A stretch of DNA of 64,000 nt, from NCBI RefSeq assembly GCF_028372415.1, contig NC_092877.1, positions 253,455,010 to 253,519,009 on the forward strand, given 5' to 3'. This stretch comes from Notamacropus eugenii (lineage: Eukaryota; Chordata; Mammalia; Diprotodontia; Macropodidae). Both the position numbers and the translations under genes were made by a program. Below are positions 12,646 through 23,077 of this stretch, piece after piece; positions within the stretch are counted from its first letter, which is position 1, and each line of letters begins with the position of its first letter. The notes beneath the pieces were generated by a model, which worked only from the letters and a program-made list of their open reading frames with translations, was not told where the DNA came from and ran no database searches.

Positions 12646-12826
12646 TTGAGAGGTCACATAATCATAATTTGAGAACTGTAGGTAATAGTGTATGCCTTTG
12701 GGCCAAGCTTCTCTACTTTTACAGAGGAATAAGATTTGTCCAATGTCACAAAGAAGTATAAAAGTGGAATTTGAATATAGTTATGCCGACTCCAGTCATT
12801 CTTCTTTTCCCACTGTATCATGATAC
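12646..12826 (-). mobile_element. MIR/MAR-type CORE-SINE
   Basis: Antisense copy. It shows the GAGGTCACATAATC start, TTTACAGAGGAATAAGATTT (from TTTACAGATGAGGAAACTGA), AATGTCACAAAG, TGGAATTTGAATA and the end CTCCAGTCATTC...CACTGTATCATGATAC. Strongly diverged, so old. Confidence 0.75.
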
Positions 12827-12849
12827 TAAACTTCTCAGCTTACAAAGAA

Positions 12850-12972
12850 ATAATATTGAACCTCTGAGAGATTAAATGATTTGTCAAAGTTCATGAAGTT
12901 AGTGACTGTGCAGCAAATTTAGACCTAAGCCCTCTGCTTTTCTGTAACAAACACTGTATCTGTACTACTTTT
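12850..12972 (-). mobile_element. MIR-type CORE-SINE fragment
   Basis: A second antisense CORE-SINE, CTCTGAGAGATTAAATGATT then TTGTCAAAGTTCATGAAGTT, AAATTTAGACCTAAGCCC and CTGTATCTGTACTAC. It follows the previous MIR in the same orientation with a gap of about 25 bp. Confidence 0.65.
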
Positions 12973-13734
12973 TTCCTATGTCCCCTTTTCTGCAGGGAGT
13001 CATCCACGCTATGATAGGTTTCTTGTACACACTGAGAGTCAGTTCCCTCCTGAAGACAGATTCCCTGGTCAGCCTTGTCAGTAATGATTGCACTTTTTCT
13101 CATACTCCAAGTCATTGTCATGGGAGAGTACTGAACCACTTCTTCCCCATTTCTACTTCTAGAATCTCACTCTGAAAACATAACTCAATAACTATTTCAA
13201 CTTTATGTAATCAATTTTTATTATGCAAAACAAAATTTGGTGGTGGTTGCCTATCTGCCAGGCTCCCAACCTTCATACCTACTTAATTAGCTAGGGAGGA
13301 TGTTATCCTTCACCAGCAGAGCCCCCAAAACTCAGTAACTGGCTGGCACTAAAACTGAAAGACGTGAATGTACATACGGATACTCTCTCAAGCTAATTTC
13401 CCAGTTACCTAACTTCCTCATATTCCATAATATATTCTCATGTCCAAAAGCCTGATGATTGTACGTATATATTCCTTTACTTGTTGGTCCAAGATAGAGA
13501 TATTCAATAGAATTTCAAAGGCAAAGGAAATGGCAATGCATTTGTGTTTTGAAAAAAATAAATGATCAAAAGATTTCCTGTATGATTTTTTTTCTTCCTT
13601 CAAACTTCCCTAATTCTTCTTCATCCTGTTCTAGTTGTAGACACAATAGTCACAGTAGGCACTTTATTAACGATTTAAGCTTTACTATTTTTCATATAAG
13701 ATGTAATAACTTTAGATCAAAGATCTTGTCATGG
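12973..13734. other. unclassified DNA
   Basis: No family recognised. The opposed frames near 12891-13175 overlap the MIR edge and are uninformative. Confidence 0.5.
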
Positions 13735-14050
13735 ACACTGCTTCACTTTAGGACACTTTTTAGAATAATTGATCATATCAATAACAGAATTGGCAGAAAT
13801 CATGTGATTATCTCAATGGATGAAGAGAAAGCTTTTGACAAAACACAGAACATATTTCTATTAAAAACACTAAAGAGCATAGAAATAAGTGGAATTTTCC
13901 TTTAATTGAAATGTAGCATCAATCTAAAATCATAAACAAGTATTATATGAAATGGTGATAAGCCAGAAACATTTCCATTAAGATCAGGAGTGAAAAAAAA
14001 GGATGTCCATTATCACTACTGTTATTCAATATTGTACTAGAAATTGTAGC
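13735..14050 (+). mobile_element. LINE-1 ORF2 (RT) fragment, left part of an interrupted copy
   Basis: L1 RT fingers and palm: AATTGATCATATCAATAACA, then ISMDEEKAFDKTQNIFLLKT in the frame 13549-13905, and GVK-RCPLSLLFNIVLEI just before the break (13990-14045). The copy is cut at 14050 by an RTE-like insertion and resumes at 15269. The upstream part of the L1 is absent (5'-truncated). Confidence 0.88.
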
Positions 14051-15268
14051 AACCAAATAATTTTCCACAATTTAAACCAATGGAGTAAAACACGGCTATG
14101 TGCTTGTTCTCATGCTCATTAGCATGATATTTTAAGTTATATTGTTAAAAACTTTCAATGAGGATGAACATGGCATCCAGGTCAGCTACTGTGTTGATGG
14201 TAAATTATTCAAATTGAAAAGGCTAAAAGCCTTTGTCATGTTGTGGCATGATTTTTGCTTTGTTGATGATTGTCTATTCAATGCAGCCTCTGAAGCTGAG
14301 ATGCAACAAAATATGGATGAGCTCTCTGCTGTTTATGTTATTTTGACCTAACAATTAAAACCAAGAAAACACAGGTGCTCCATCAGCCAGCACCACATCA
14401 TCCATATGTGGAGTAATCAGTTATAGCAATTTGAAAAGTATTGAATGCTGTGAATAAGTTCGCTTAACCTTGATAATGTACTTTCCAGGGATGCACACAT
14501 TGATAACGAGGTAGACACATGCATTGCCAGAACTAGCCAAGTGTTTAGAAGGCTGTGAAAGAAAGTATGGGAAAGAAGAGGCATTAAACTGGTGACCAAG
14601 CTGAAGGTCTAAAGAGCTGTTGTGCTGACATCACTGTTGCATGTCTGTGAAACCTAGACAGTATACCAATGCCATGTCAGGAAATTGAATCACTTCAATT
14701 TGAATTGTATTAGGAAAATTCCTGAAGATCACCTGGCAGGATAAGGTACCAGACACTGAGGTCCTTATTCAAACTAAACTGACAAGCACTCCAACTCTAC
14801 TTCAAAAAAGAGTAACTCTAATGGGTTGACCAAGTTGTTGAAATGTAAAATGTATATTGCCAAAAAACACTATATTTTGGAGAACTCACCCAGGGCAAGC
14901 ATTCTCATAGAGGTCAGAAGAAATGACACAAGGACAATCTCGAGGTCTCACTTAAAAACTTTGGAATTAATTCTGTCACAATGAAGACACTGGCCCAGGA
15001 CTGCTCAGCATATCATGCCCAGATCAGAAAAGGTACTGTAATCTATGAGCAAAGCAGAATTGAAATTGCTCAAAGGAAACATACAAAATGCAAATTCATA
15101 GTATCCAACCCAAATGTTCACATGAACTATTTGTGCCCAATTTGTAGTAGAGCATCCCAAAATCTTATTTGTCTGATCAGCCACAGTGAGATAAATTGAA
15201 ACTTTGGTCTAGCATAGTGATGTCATTTTGTTCCTCTTCAAGAACAGAGGACAACAATCAACCAACCA
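14051..15268 (+). mobile_element. second RTE-like LINE lineage, 5'-truncated, inserted in L1
   Basis: A non-LTR retrotransposon distinct from the BovB-type one. It starts in the RT (TNGVKHGYVL near 14080). The frame 14142-14351 reads LLKTFNEDEHGIQVSYCVDG, then DFCFVDDCLFNAASEAEMQQ, where FVDD replaces the catalytic FADD box. Beyond a frameshift come VLHQPAPHHPYVE, ITWQDKVPDTEVL-like residues (near 14720) and a C-terminal tail at 14981-15199 with the remnant of a CxxC...LISH zinc-finger-like motif (CPICSRASQNLICLISHSE). The 3' end is TGTCATTTTGTTCCTCTTCA...GGACAACAATCAACCAACC. The insertion is flanked by a 12 bp duplication of L1 sequence (14039-14050 and 15269-15280). The clade is inferred from the shared CETWT-type thumb and overall order. 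Confidence 0.85.
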
Positions 15269-16627
15269 AGAAATATTAGCTTTAGCAATAAGCAAAGAAT
15301 AAGAAATTGAAGGAATTAAAATAGCAATGAAGAAATAAAGCTATCAGTCTTTGCAGATGATATGATGGTATACTTAGAGAGTCATAAAGAATCAAATAAA
15401 AAAAAACTACTTGAAATAATTAACAACTTTAGCAAAGTTGCCAGATATGAAATAAACCTACATACATCATTAGCACTTCTATATGTTAATAACAAAATCC
15501 AAAATCAAGAGATAGAAAGAGAAATTCCATTTAAAATAACAACACAAAATATAAAATATTTGGGAGTTTACCAGCCAAAACAAACCCAGCAACGCAATTG
15601 CAAAACACTTTTCACATGAATGAAGTCAAATCTAAGGAATCAGAAAAACACCAGTTGCTCATGAGTAGGCTGAGTCAATATAATAAAAATGAAAATTGTA
15701 CCTAAATTAATATACTTAGTTCCATGCCAATCAAAATACCAAAAAATATTTTACAGAGCTAGAAAAATATACAAGATCCATCGGAAGAACTAAATATCAA
15801 GAGAATTTATGAAAAGAAATGCAACAGTATGTGGCCTAGCCATACTAGATCTAAAACTGCGTCATCAGCAATCATCAAAACTACTTAATAATGGATAAGA
15901 AATAAAGTGGTAAAGCAGTGAAATAAGTTATGTTCACAAGACACAGTACTTCTGGGATAATAAATCAGTATTTGACAAAAATTGCTCAAAAATTCAAAAG
16001 TTACATGGCAGAAACTAGGCATAGACCAACATCTTACATCATATAACAAGATAAGGTTGAAATGGGTAAATAATTTATATACAATGGGTAATACTGTAAG
16101 GAAATCGGGAGAATAAGGCATAGTTTATCTTTCAGATCTATGGAGAAGTGCAGATTTTGTGAATAAACAAAAGACAGAGAATACTATGAAATGCAAAATG
16201 GATAATTTTGATTAAATTAAAAGCTTTTTTGCACAAAGTCAATTCTTCTAAGATTAAAAAGAAACCATGAAGCTGGGGAACATTTTTTACAGCCAGTGTC
16301 TCTGATAAAATCCTCATTTCTAAAACATAGTGAGAAAAATCAAAACTATAAGAATCCAATTCATTCTCCAATTGATAGGCAAAGGACATGAACAGGCAGT
16401 CTTCAGATGAATAAATTGAAGTTCACAATAATTATATATAAAAAAAATTCCAAATAACTGATTACTAGAGAAGTTGAAATTAAAACAAATCTGAGGTATG
16501 ACATCACACCTTTGAGATTTACTAACATGGTAAATGGGTGAAATGATAAATGTTGGGAAAGATGTGGGAAAGTTGGAACACTACTGCATTCACATCCAAA
16601 GAAAGAAATCTGAAGTCTGAATGGAGA

Positions 16628-16710
<83 letters not shown>

Positions 16711-16911
16711 GTTTTTACTTTCTCATGTTTTTTGATTCTTCTTTCACAGCATGACTAATGTGGAAATATGTTTAATATGATTGAACATGTATAATCTCTA
16801 TGAGATTGTATGCCATCTCAGGAGAAGCGAAGCAAGAGGAGGGGGAAATTTTAGAATTCAAAAGCTTATAAAACTGAATATTGAAAACTAAAATTAAATT
16901 CATTAAGAAAA
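15269..16911 (+). mobile_element. LINE-1 ORF2 to 3' end, right part of the interrupted copy
   Basis: Resumes exactly where the left part stopped (LALAI-KEIEGIKIAMKK), then SLSVFADDMMVYLESHKE (15330-15390), which keeps the F(A)DDM catalytic box, KINLHTSLALLYVNNK at 15450, IPFKITTQNIKYLGVY at 15520, and the C-terminal region to about 16600. The 3'UTR carries a (CT)n tract (16628-16711), ATGACTAATGTGGAAATATG and a short A-rich end. Several stops and frameshifts are present. Confidence 0.9.
16628..16711. repeat. (CT)n microsatellite in L1 3'UTR
   Basis: About 40 CT units inside the L1 3'UTR, between GAATGGAGATC and TTTTTACTTTCTCATG. It sits at the same L1 position as the tract at 43.2 kb. Confidence 0.97.
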
Positions 16912-17760
16912 GAAACTCTCATTCTTATGCTTCTATTTTCTTTTCTCTCAGAATTTTAAAATACTAAAATGTATGTCCTAGTGAAGCTATCTTTCTGATT
17001 TTCCAAGCAGAATTTTCCTTTTAAATCATTACATGTGACTATTCATTCTTATGTATCAGGTTTCTTTTCATTGATTAATAGTAACACCATAAATTCACTG
17101 CCCTTCACACTGGTACTGTCATTGGTTTCACATAATAAGCTAAAGGGAGTATAACATTACATTCATTGTGAAAACAAATGCATGGATTGGAATACAAAGA
17201 GAAACACAAATATTTATTCTATTTTTCTGTGTATGTTTTTCAAAGATTTTTAGCTCACTGAATAGTTTAGTAGTTTGTGGAAATATTGATTTATACTATT
17301 GATCATTTCAAAAAATTTATCAATAGATAATAATAATTATTATTATTAATCCCATTGTTTCACAAGTGTAGTGAACTGCTGATGAGAAATTCTCTATAAA
17401 AATGCAGGTTAGCAAATATTCTGAAACATATTTTTTAAGAAACTTATCTTGGGCAATGAGATGCTAAGTCATTTTCCCAGAGCCAAATAGTCATTACATT
17501 TCAAGATAAAAATTCATAAATACGAGAAATTGAAGATACATATTTTGATGCAGTTAACTTGGATGATGTTTACACACAAAGTTCAATTTGAGTATTTTAT
17601 TAATAAAATTGTTCATTGTCAATTTTGTATGATTAAAAATAAATGAGCGATATATTTGTTGATAAGTCTATATAGATATATATCCAAATAAATTTTCTTA
17701 TGTGCTTAATAGTGTTATCTAGTATATTTAAGTATTTTGCTTTCTTTATGAAAATATTGA
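16912..17760. other. unclassified A+T-rich DNA
   Basis: No gene or repeat family recognised. Confidence 0.6.
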
Positions 17761-17775
17761 GAGATAGAAAGAGAC

Positions 17776-17854
<79 letters not shown>

Positions 17855-17871
17855 GAGAGAGAGAGAGAGAT
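17761..17871. repeat. (GA)n microsatellite
   Basis: About 110 bp of GA units with a few A and T interruptions. Unlike the CT tracts at 16.6 and 43.2 kb it is not inside a recognised L1. Confidence 0.96.
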
Positions 17872-18111
17872 TTTGAGTTATTTCATTTAGAAGTTGGTCT
17901 TCTCATAATATATGTCTTGCTTCTTGGGAAGTTAATGGTAAGGGTGGATAAATGGAGCTAAACACGTTGCCAAGATCTTGAGAAAGATATCAAATAGTGG
18001 TTATAGAATTGACTAAAGAATTAAGAAGTTCTATATTTGATTCCTTAAATAAAACCTATTGCCTGAGTGACTCAGAAAGAGTAATTTAAATTTCTTATGT
18101 CAAATGCTTTT

Positions 18112-18363
18112 TGTTGATGCTGTTGCTGAATCACATCAATCATATCAGACTCTTCATGATGCTACTTAGGGCTTCTTGGTAAAGATATTGGAGTGGTTTG
18201 CCATTTCTTTCCCCAGTTCATTTTACAGATGAGAAGCTGTGGCAAACAGGTTTATGCGAATTGCCCAGGTTCATTCAGCAAGTATTTGAGGCCAAATTTG
18301 AACTCAGGAAGAGGAGTCTCCTAATTATAAGCACGGTGGTCTCTCTGCTGGTCATCTCCAGCC
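18112..18363 (-). mobile_element. RTE-tailed SINE
   Basis: Antisense copy. The RTE tail comes first (CATATCAGACTCTTCATGAT, then TTGGTAAAGATATTGGAGTG), followed by GTTCATTTTACAGATGAGAA, GGCCAAATTTGAACTCAGGA and the decayed head GTCTCTCTGCTGGTCATCTC. Same family as 11108-11344 and 61470-61722. Confidence 0.9.
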
Positions 18364-18373
18364 TTTTTTTTTC

Positions 18374-18448
18374 TTTTTCTTTGTATCACCAGTTTATAAC
18401 ACAGTGCCTGGTACACAGGGCACACTTAACATGTACCTGTTGATAGAA
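18374..18448 (+). mobile_element. L2/MIR 3'-end fragment
   Basis: Contains TTTGTATCACCAGTTTATAA, ACAGTGCCTGGTACACAGGG and an AACATGTACCTGTTGATAG end, the shared L2/MIR 3' terminus. It is preceded by a T/C-rich run. Confidence 0.65.
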
Positions 18449-18700
18449 GTTTTTTTTTTTCTTTTTTTAATTTGACTACTATCCATAAAAAGAAATATAT
18501 ATATACATATATATGCATATTCATATAAATGTATTTACATGTATGTGATCTTCTGCACTTAGAGAAATATACTGTACACATATATGTCTACTATATAATA
18601 TTCATGCACACAAAATTTGATATTGGATTAAAAGTATTTTAATTTATTTTATTTCATTTTGGATGAATACATTTTCAAAAAGTTCCCAGCTCATTATTTT

Positions 18701-18830
18701 CCATACTCTATTCTAAGTACTGGAGTACTTTTTTTTGAGGCAGACTTAGTTTCCAAAGATCTCATATTCTAACAGGTAGAGAAAACATATATAAATGAAT
18801 AGTGACTGGGAAAGGTATTTAAGAGGAAAA
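18701..18830 (-). mobile_element. L2 3'UTR fragment
   Basis: Antisense L2 end: CTATTCTAAGTACTGGAGTA, GGCAGACTTAGTTTCC, AAGATCTCATATTCTAACAG. Compare the L2 3' end at 51.86 kb. Confidence 0.6.
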
Positions 18831-18880
18831 TTTCTTCCGTGGCCATGACAACCTGCTCTCAGTAGTGTGTACACTTAACA
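18831..18880 (+). repeat. left arm of a 50 bp inverted repeat
   Basis: Pairs with 20782-20831. The reverse complement begins TGTTAAGTGTACACACTACT, against TGTTAAATATACACTCTACT in the other arm, and about 42 of 48 positions agree. The 1.9 kb between the arms matches no family I know. The arms may be terminal inverted repeats or two opposite copies of one repeat. Confidence 0.7.
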
Positions 18881-18894
18881 GAGTGTATCTTTTT

Positions 18895-19043
18895 TACCTC
18901 CCTTTACTCTTATAATTGTTGCAAAAAAAAATCCAATATTCTTAGTCTAACTTCATAAAGATTTTTAAAGTGACACTGATATATTTTTATATCATCTACA
19001 TTTCCCCATGTATTCCTGCTCTTGCCACTTACCTAAATTAATT
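18895..19043 (+). repeat. unclassified dispersed repeat, copy A
   Basis: Shares about 150 bp with 20990-21140 in the same orientation, including ACTCTTATAATTGTTGCAAA and CATGTATTCCT, at roughly four bases in five. No coding potential. Either an old interspersed repeat or a local duplication. Confidence 0.75.
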
Positions 19044-20298
19044 ATACTTTAGTGCTAAGGAGTCATGAGACAGTGAGCAAATCAATGAAGCAGATAGTTG
19101 AACACACCCCTTTCAAAAGTAAGGGGATTGTTGATTTGATTATGTGTCTTAGAGAAAGAGGTGGAAAGGAAAAGGTGGATGAATGAGAATCAATGAAAAT
19201 AAAAGTGGTCTGAGCTGATGACTAGATATGATGTGAACGTCTAAACTTTTTTGCTCTTGAGACTAAATTATAAGCTAAGCAAGTTTATACTTACCCATTA
19301 TTCATTGCATCTCATCCCTTAATTCACACTTCCAAAATTAAATGGATTAGCTGTATTTGGAATGGGGAATAGATTCTGGAAATCCTGTTCTCTTAATGTT
19401 TATTCAAGAGAAAAGGAAGGAATTAAAGAAGATGATAAAATGACCTGGCTAGATGGTTTCTGTTAAGAACATTTATGTCACATCTTCTTTGATTAGTTAA
19501 TGTTTTCTTTCTAAAATCTGATTTCTTTTTTTTTTTTTAAGTTAGAGTGGGAGTGTACACGCCATTCCCTATATACAATGTCTTGTAGATATTACTGATT
19601 TTTAGCCTGTAGTAGGAAGCAATATAAATCTCTAAACTGATTGGTAAAGATCAGAGTATAGATAAGGGTAAAGAAAGATTTTGCAGACGTACACCCCAAC
19701 CAGCATGCATTGCGCAATAATATGTAAAATGAATCTAATTCTCATCAACAAGGACAGGAAATGAACCATCAACAACTGTTTATCCATCAAGAACTCAGGA
19801 TAAACCTTCTGGCCACCCTTAATTACCCTCTCCTAAATCATAGTATATTATTTATAAAAAATGAAATATTTTATCTCATTTAATACTATTAATAATAATA
19901 CCAATATTTTAAGGAGAATAATTTTATTGAATGTAGTTGAGAATTTTTTCCATTCATTTTTCTGTTCATAGATTTCTGTGTCATTGTCCCCTTCAGCTCA
20001 AATGAGTTTAGCATTCTTTCATGCTCTCTGAAGTCATCTCTATGCTCTATAGCCTTTAAATTACTCAGTTCTATCTCTATAATCAATCACTGTCCCTTCT
20101 CTCAGTCATCGCTGCTTCCAGCCAAGTACATAGTTCAACCAAACTAACTTTTGCTCCAGTCCTCACACCCACACCCAAAGCTGAACTGATCTACTTGCTC
20201 AGTCTATATTTCCTACCTAACAAAAATAAAAACGATTTCTGCCATCCCTCCCAGGATTTGCTTTGTATTGCTGTTGTTTAGGTGGACCGGGCCTTTAA
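19044..20298. other. unclassified DNA
   Basis: Nothing recognised on either strand. The frame at 19889-20086 shows no motif. Confidence 0.55.
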
Positions 20299-20299
20299 T

Positions 20300-20330
<31 letters not shown>

Positions 20331-20331
20331 G
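20299..20331. repeat. A-rich tract
   Basis: Run of about 23 A, then GAAAAAA. It could be the tail of a worn-out retroelement, but the upstream sequence is not recognised. Confidence 0.7.
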
Positions 20332-20781
20332 CAGAGTTTATTTTCAATCTTCTTCAGGTGAATAGAATCTATTGTAATTTGCCCTCCATGGCATAAAGAC
20401 AAACCTTCAAGACGCCAGGGTAAACTTTATGCTGTTATGAGATTTTGTTGAAGGAAATTAAAAGAATAAATGGATAGTAAAATGGTAATTTGTTCATGAA
20501 ATCTCCAAATACAACATATTTCATGCTCTTTTAAGGTACAACATATATTTCTTGTTTGCAGAATACTTGTTCACCTAACAGATTTTATATGTGGGAAAGG
20601 ATAATTCTTACATGCAATTATTTTCAAATGAAAGCATAACTCATCTTCTTAAACACTAAATGTATCATTAATCTAAGATATAGCATAATGTTAGTACAGT
20701 TAGAGTAGGACAGAATGAAGAACAACATATAAAGAAGGTATGATAACCTCAAGAAAATATGTACAGGCATTTTAGACAATC
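20332..20781. other. unclassified DNA
   Basis: No gene or repeat family recognised. Confidence 0.55.
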
Positions 20782-20831
20782 TGTTAAATATACACTCTAC
20801 TGAGAGTAGGTTGCCATGGCCATGAAAGATT
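20782..20831 (-). repeat. right arm of a 50 bp inverted repeat
   Basis: Mate of 18831-18880. GAGAGTAGGTTGCCATGGCC here faces GAGAGCAGGTTGTCATGGCC on the opposite strand of the left arm. Confidence 0.7.
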
Positions 20832-20989
20832 TTTCCTCATAAATGACTTAGACCACATGGTTTCTCAGTGTACCCTCAGGGTACTCACGAGAGAAAGAAG
20901 ATTCTGTTGCTAAGTTGGAGAATTAGAACTTGAGCATGAGAGATAATAAAACCAAATTTTGGGAAATGCAATTCTATATCTCTTTTAAC

Positions 20990-21140
20990 TCTCCCTTACT
21001 CTTATAATTGTTGCAAAATATCTAATATTCTTGGTCTAACATGATAAAATTTTTAAAATCATATTGATACTTTTTTATATTAGCTACATTTCCTCATGTA
21101 TTCCTACTCTTGTCCCTTACCTAAAGCTATCATTTATAAC
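20990..21140 (+). repeat. unclassified dispersed repeat, copy B
   Basis: Direct-orientation partner of 18895-19043. It lies immediately upstream of an antisense L2. Confidence 0.75.
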
Positions 21141-21219
21141 AAGTTTTAAAAGAGAAGAAAACTTCAGTCAAAACAACATATGAGAAAGTCTGATATTATA
21201 TTCAGCACAGTGAATGAAT

Positions 21220-22254
21220 ATCCAGGAAAGGAGAATAAGGAGTGGTCAGACAAACAGGGAACATATTAGGAAAAAGCAATCTCAAAAAAGCCTTAAGAAA
21301 GTATCAAGGAGAAAAAGTCAATCAAAGACTGGAGAAATATAAACAAAGATTGGTATTGTCTAAAGCCATTAGAATTTGGAAAATAAAAAGATCAATGGTA
21401 TCTTTGGAGAAAGTAGTTTCAGTCAAGTGACAAAAGGATATACAAGACAGTGATAAGAGAACTAGTAGAAGCAGTAAGTGTAACATAATTTTTTATCTCT
21501 AAGCTCAAGGTGGGATAGTACTAAAGGGAAGATAAAAGGAAAGGGATCATAAGTCCATGTAAGGAGAATGTGTCTTCACCAAGAAAAGGGCCAGCTCTTC
21601 ATGTGATATAGGGTAAAGAAGGAAAAGTGGGAAAAGATACTTGAGTGTTATGAGATGAGAAAGAGGAGAGAAGAGGAAGCTGTTTTTGAAGGGCCTTAAT
21701 TTTTTGAAATAAATACTAATCAAGTTTCTCACCTGAGAGAGGAAAGAGAGGGAGTGTCATAGAAAGTTTGAGAAGGGAATAAACGGTTTCAAAATGCGAA
21801 GGTGATGGGTGAGGCAATAAATCAATTGGGGGAATATAAATGACTTACATTGTTACAATTTAGAACTAAAAAGAGATTATTAAAGGAAATTTGTATTGGG
21901 CTTTCCTGGCATGGATTTGTGACTTTCTTTAGTTGCATTTAGTGGTAAAAGGGAAGGATTAAGGGTAGGAGTGTGATAGCAACAATCAGAAACTGAGATT
22001 TGGCGTTATATGATCTTTGATAGGATAAGGAGTAAGGGACTCAGAAGAGAGTATAATGTGGAATGGGTTCACCAAGGGAAAGATGTAAAAGACAGGAGGG
22101 TAAAATTTAAAACTGATAATCACCCCTATTATGTTAAGGCTTAATTGATTTAATTATTCACCCTCAGTGTGAGTTTAAATTCTACACTCAGGTGGTTTTC
22201 GTTAACCTTTGGTTGTCCTATTCTATTACTGTAATTTCACTGGAACATGATTTT
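21220..22254 (-). mobile_element. LINE-2, linker and start of RT, antisense
   Basis: Decayed L2 read on the minus strand. The frame 21547-21732 has EELALFLVKTHSPYMDL, comparable with the L2 stretch before CPLDPIPS at the start of the RT. Upstream are proline- and serine-rich linker remnants. The same region is matched by the second antisense L2 at 52.1-52.8 kb (for example GACTTTCTTTAGTTGCATTT against GACTTTCTTCACCTTCATTC). A solo LTR separates it from its endonuclease part at 22673-22964. The exact left end is uncertain. Confidence 0.7.
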
Positions 22255-22672
22255 TTTTTTTTTTTGAGAAACATGTTTAAGAGAAAGGTCAAGTCTCTTT
22301 TATGAAATTCTGATGTCAAGTTGTTCCAAGAAACTCAAGTTAATATTTTCCAGTGTTCTGCAAAGAGAATGATTCTTCCAATCATAAGTCAGTAATGTCC
22401 ATATTGCTACAGATCTTGTGGTTCACTGTTGTCTTCGGTGACATGGTCACCCAGACTGCTACAGATATTGTGAGTTTGACCTTTTGACTTGTGATCATGA
22501 TTTGACTTTGTGACTTATTCTGGCCTTTGGAAGTACCTCTTTTATGACTACAAAAGAGCTGCACAACTGTCTAAAGTATCCTTGGTTTCTGAGGAGCTTG
22601 GCAACTGCTAGCCTTGCTAATAAACTGATCGTACTCAGAACTCAGTTTACCATTATTTCAATCATCACAAAA
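22255..22672 (+). mobile_element. probable solo LTR, class I (gammaretrovirus-like)
   Basis: A fossil LTR lying inside an L2. The 3' half has the layout of a class I LTR: a promoter-like region ahead of AAGAGCTGCACAACTGTC, then GAGGAGCTTGGCAACTGC, an AATAAA signal near 22620 and a CAGAACTCAG-type R/U5 ending in CA. No internal viral genes flank it, so it appears solo. The left edge is not resolved and could lie up to about 120 bp further left. Age is moderate: younger than the L2 it sits in. Confidence 0.55.
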
Positions 22673-22964
22673 TATTGTATTCACTACAGAAGAGATGATA
22701 TAAGTGGCAACTTATAGGTGGAGAAGTTCAAGGTTGAGGTGAGGATGCAAGGCAGGATTAGAGATTTAAAGGAGTAGGATATAGGGAATGACAATATATT
22801 ATGATCATATAAGGGTATTTCAGATTTCTTACATGAAAACAGAACACTATGGGAGAAACCTGGATTAAGAGTTTTTATCCTGGCAAAATGCTGGCTAGTA
22901 TAACGTAGAAAATGGACATAAAAAAAGAAATCACTGCTGATAATTAGAATTACCAATTGTTGGA
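22673..22964 (-). mobile_element. LINE-2 endonuclease end, antisense
   Basis: The minus frame at 22684-22956 includes SEIPLYDHNILSFPISYS, which matches the catalytic C-terminal SDHNLL(S/T)F motif of the L2/CR1 endonuclease (Asp and His kept; Ser replaced by Tyr). It is the upstream part of the L2 at 21220-22254, separated by the LTR. Confidence 0.75.
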
Positions 22965-23077
22965 TACTTTCAGTCAGAAGGCTAAGATGGCATAGTAGAG
23001 AAAATGCTCAGCTGAGTTATCCCAACATATAGTACAGTCAAAACTATCTGTGGCAATATGAAAACATGTCATAGGGG
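22965..23077 (+). mobile_element. L1 5'UTR fragment (first)
   Basis: Begins GGCTAAGATGGCATAGTAGA, a typical L1 start with the AAGATGGC YY1-like site, then CTCAGCTGAGTTATCCCAAC. A second L1 start follows at about 23078, so two L1 heads lie in tandem. Confidence 0.6.

Noticed and set aside
22382-22564. 60-codon minus-strand frame
   Set aside because: It lies inside the probable solo LTR and has no family match.
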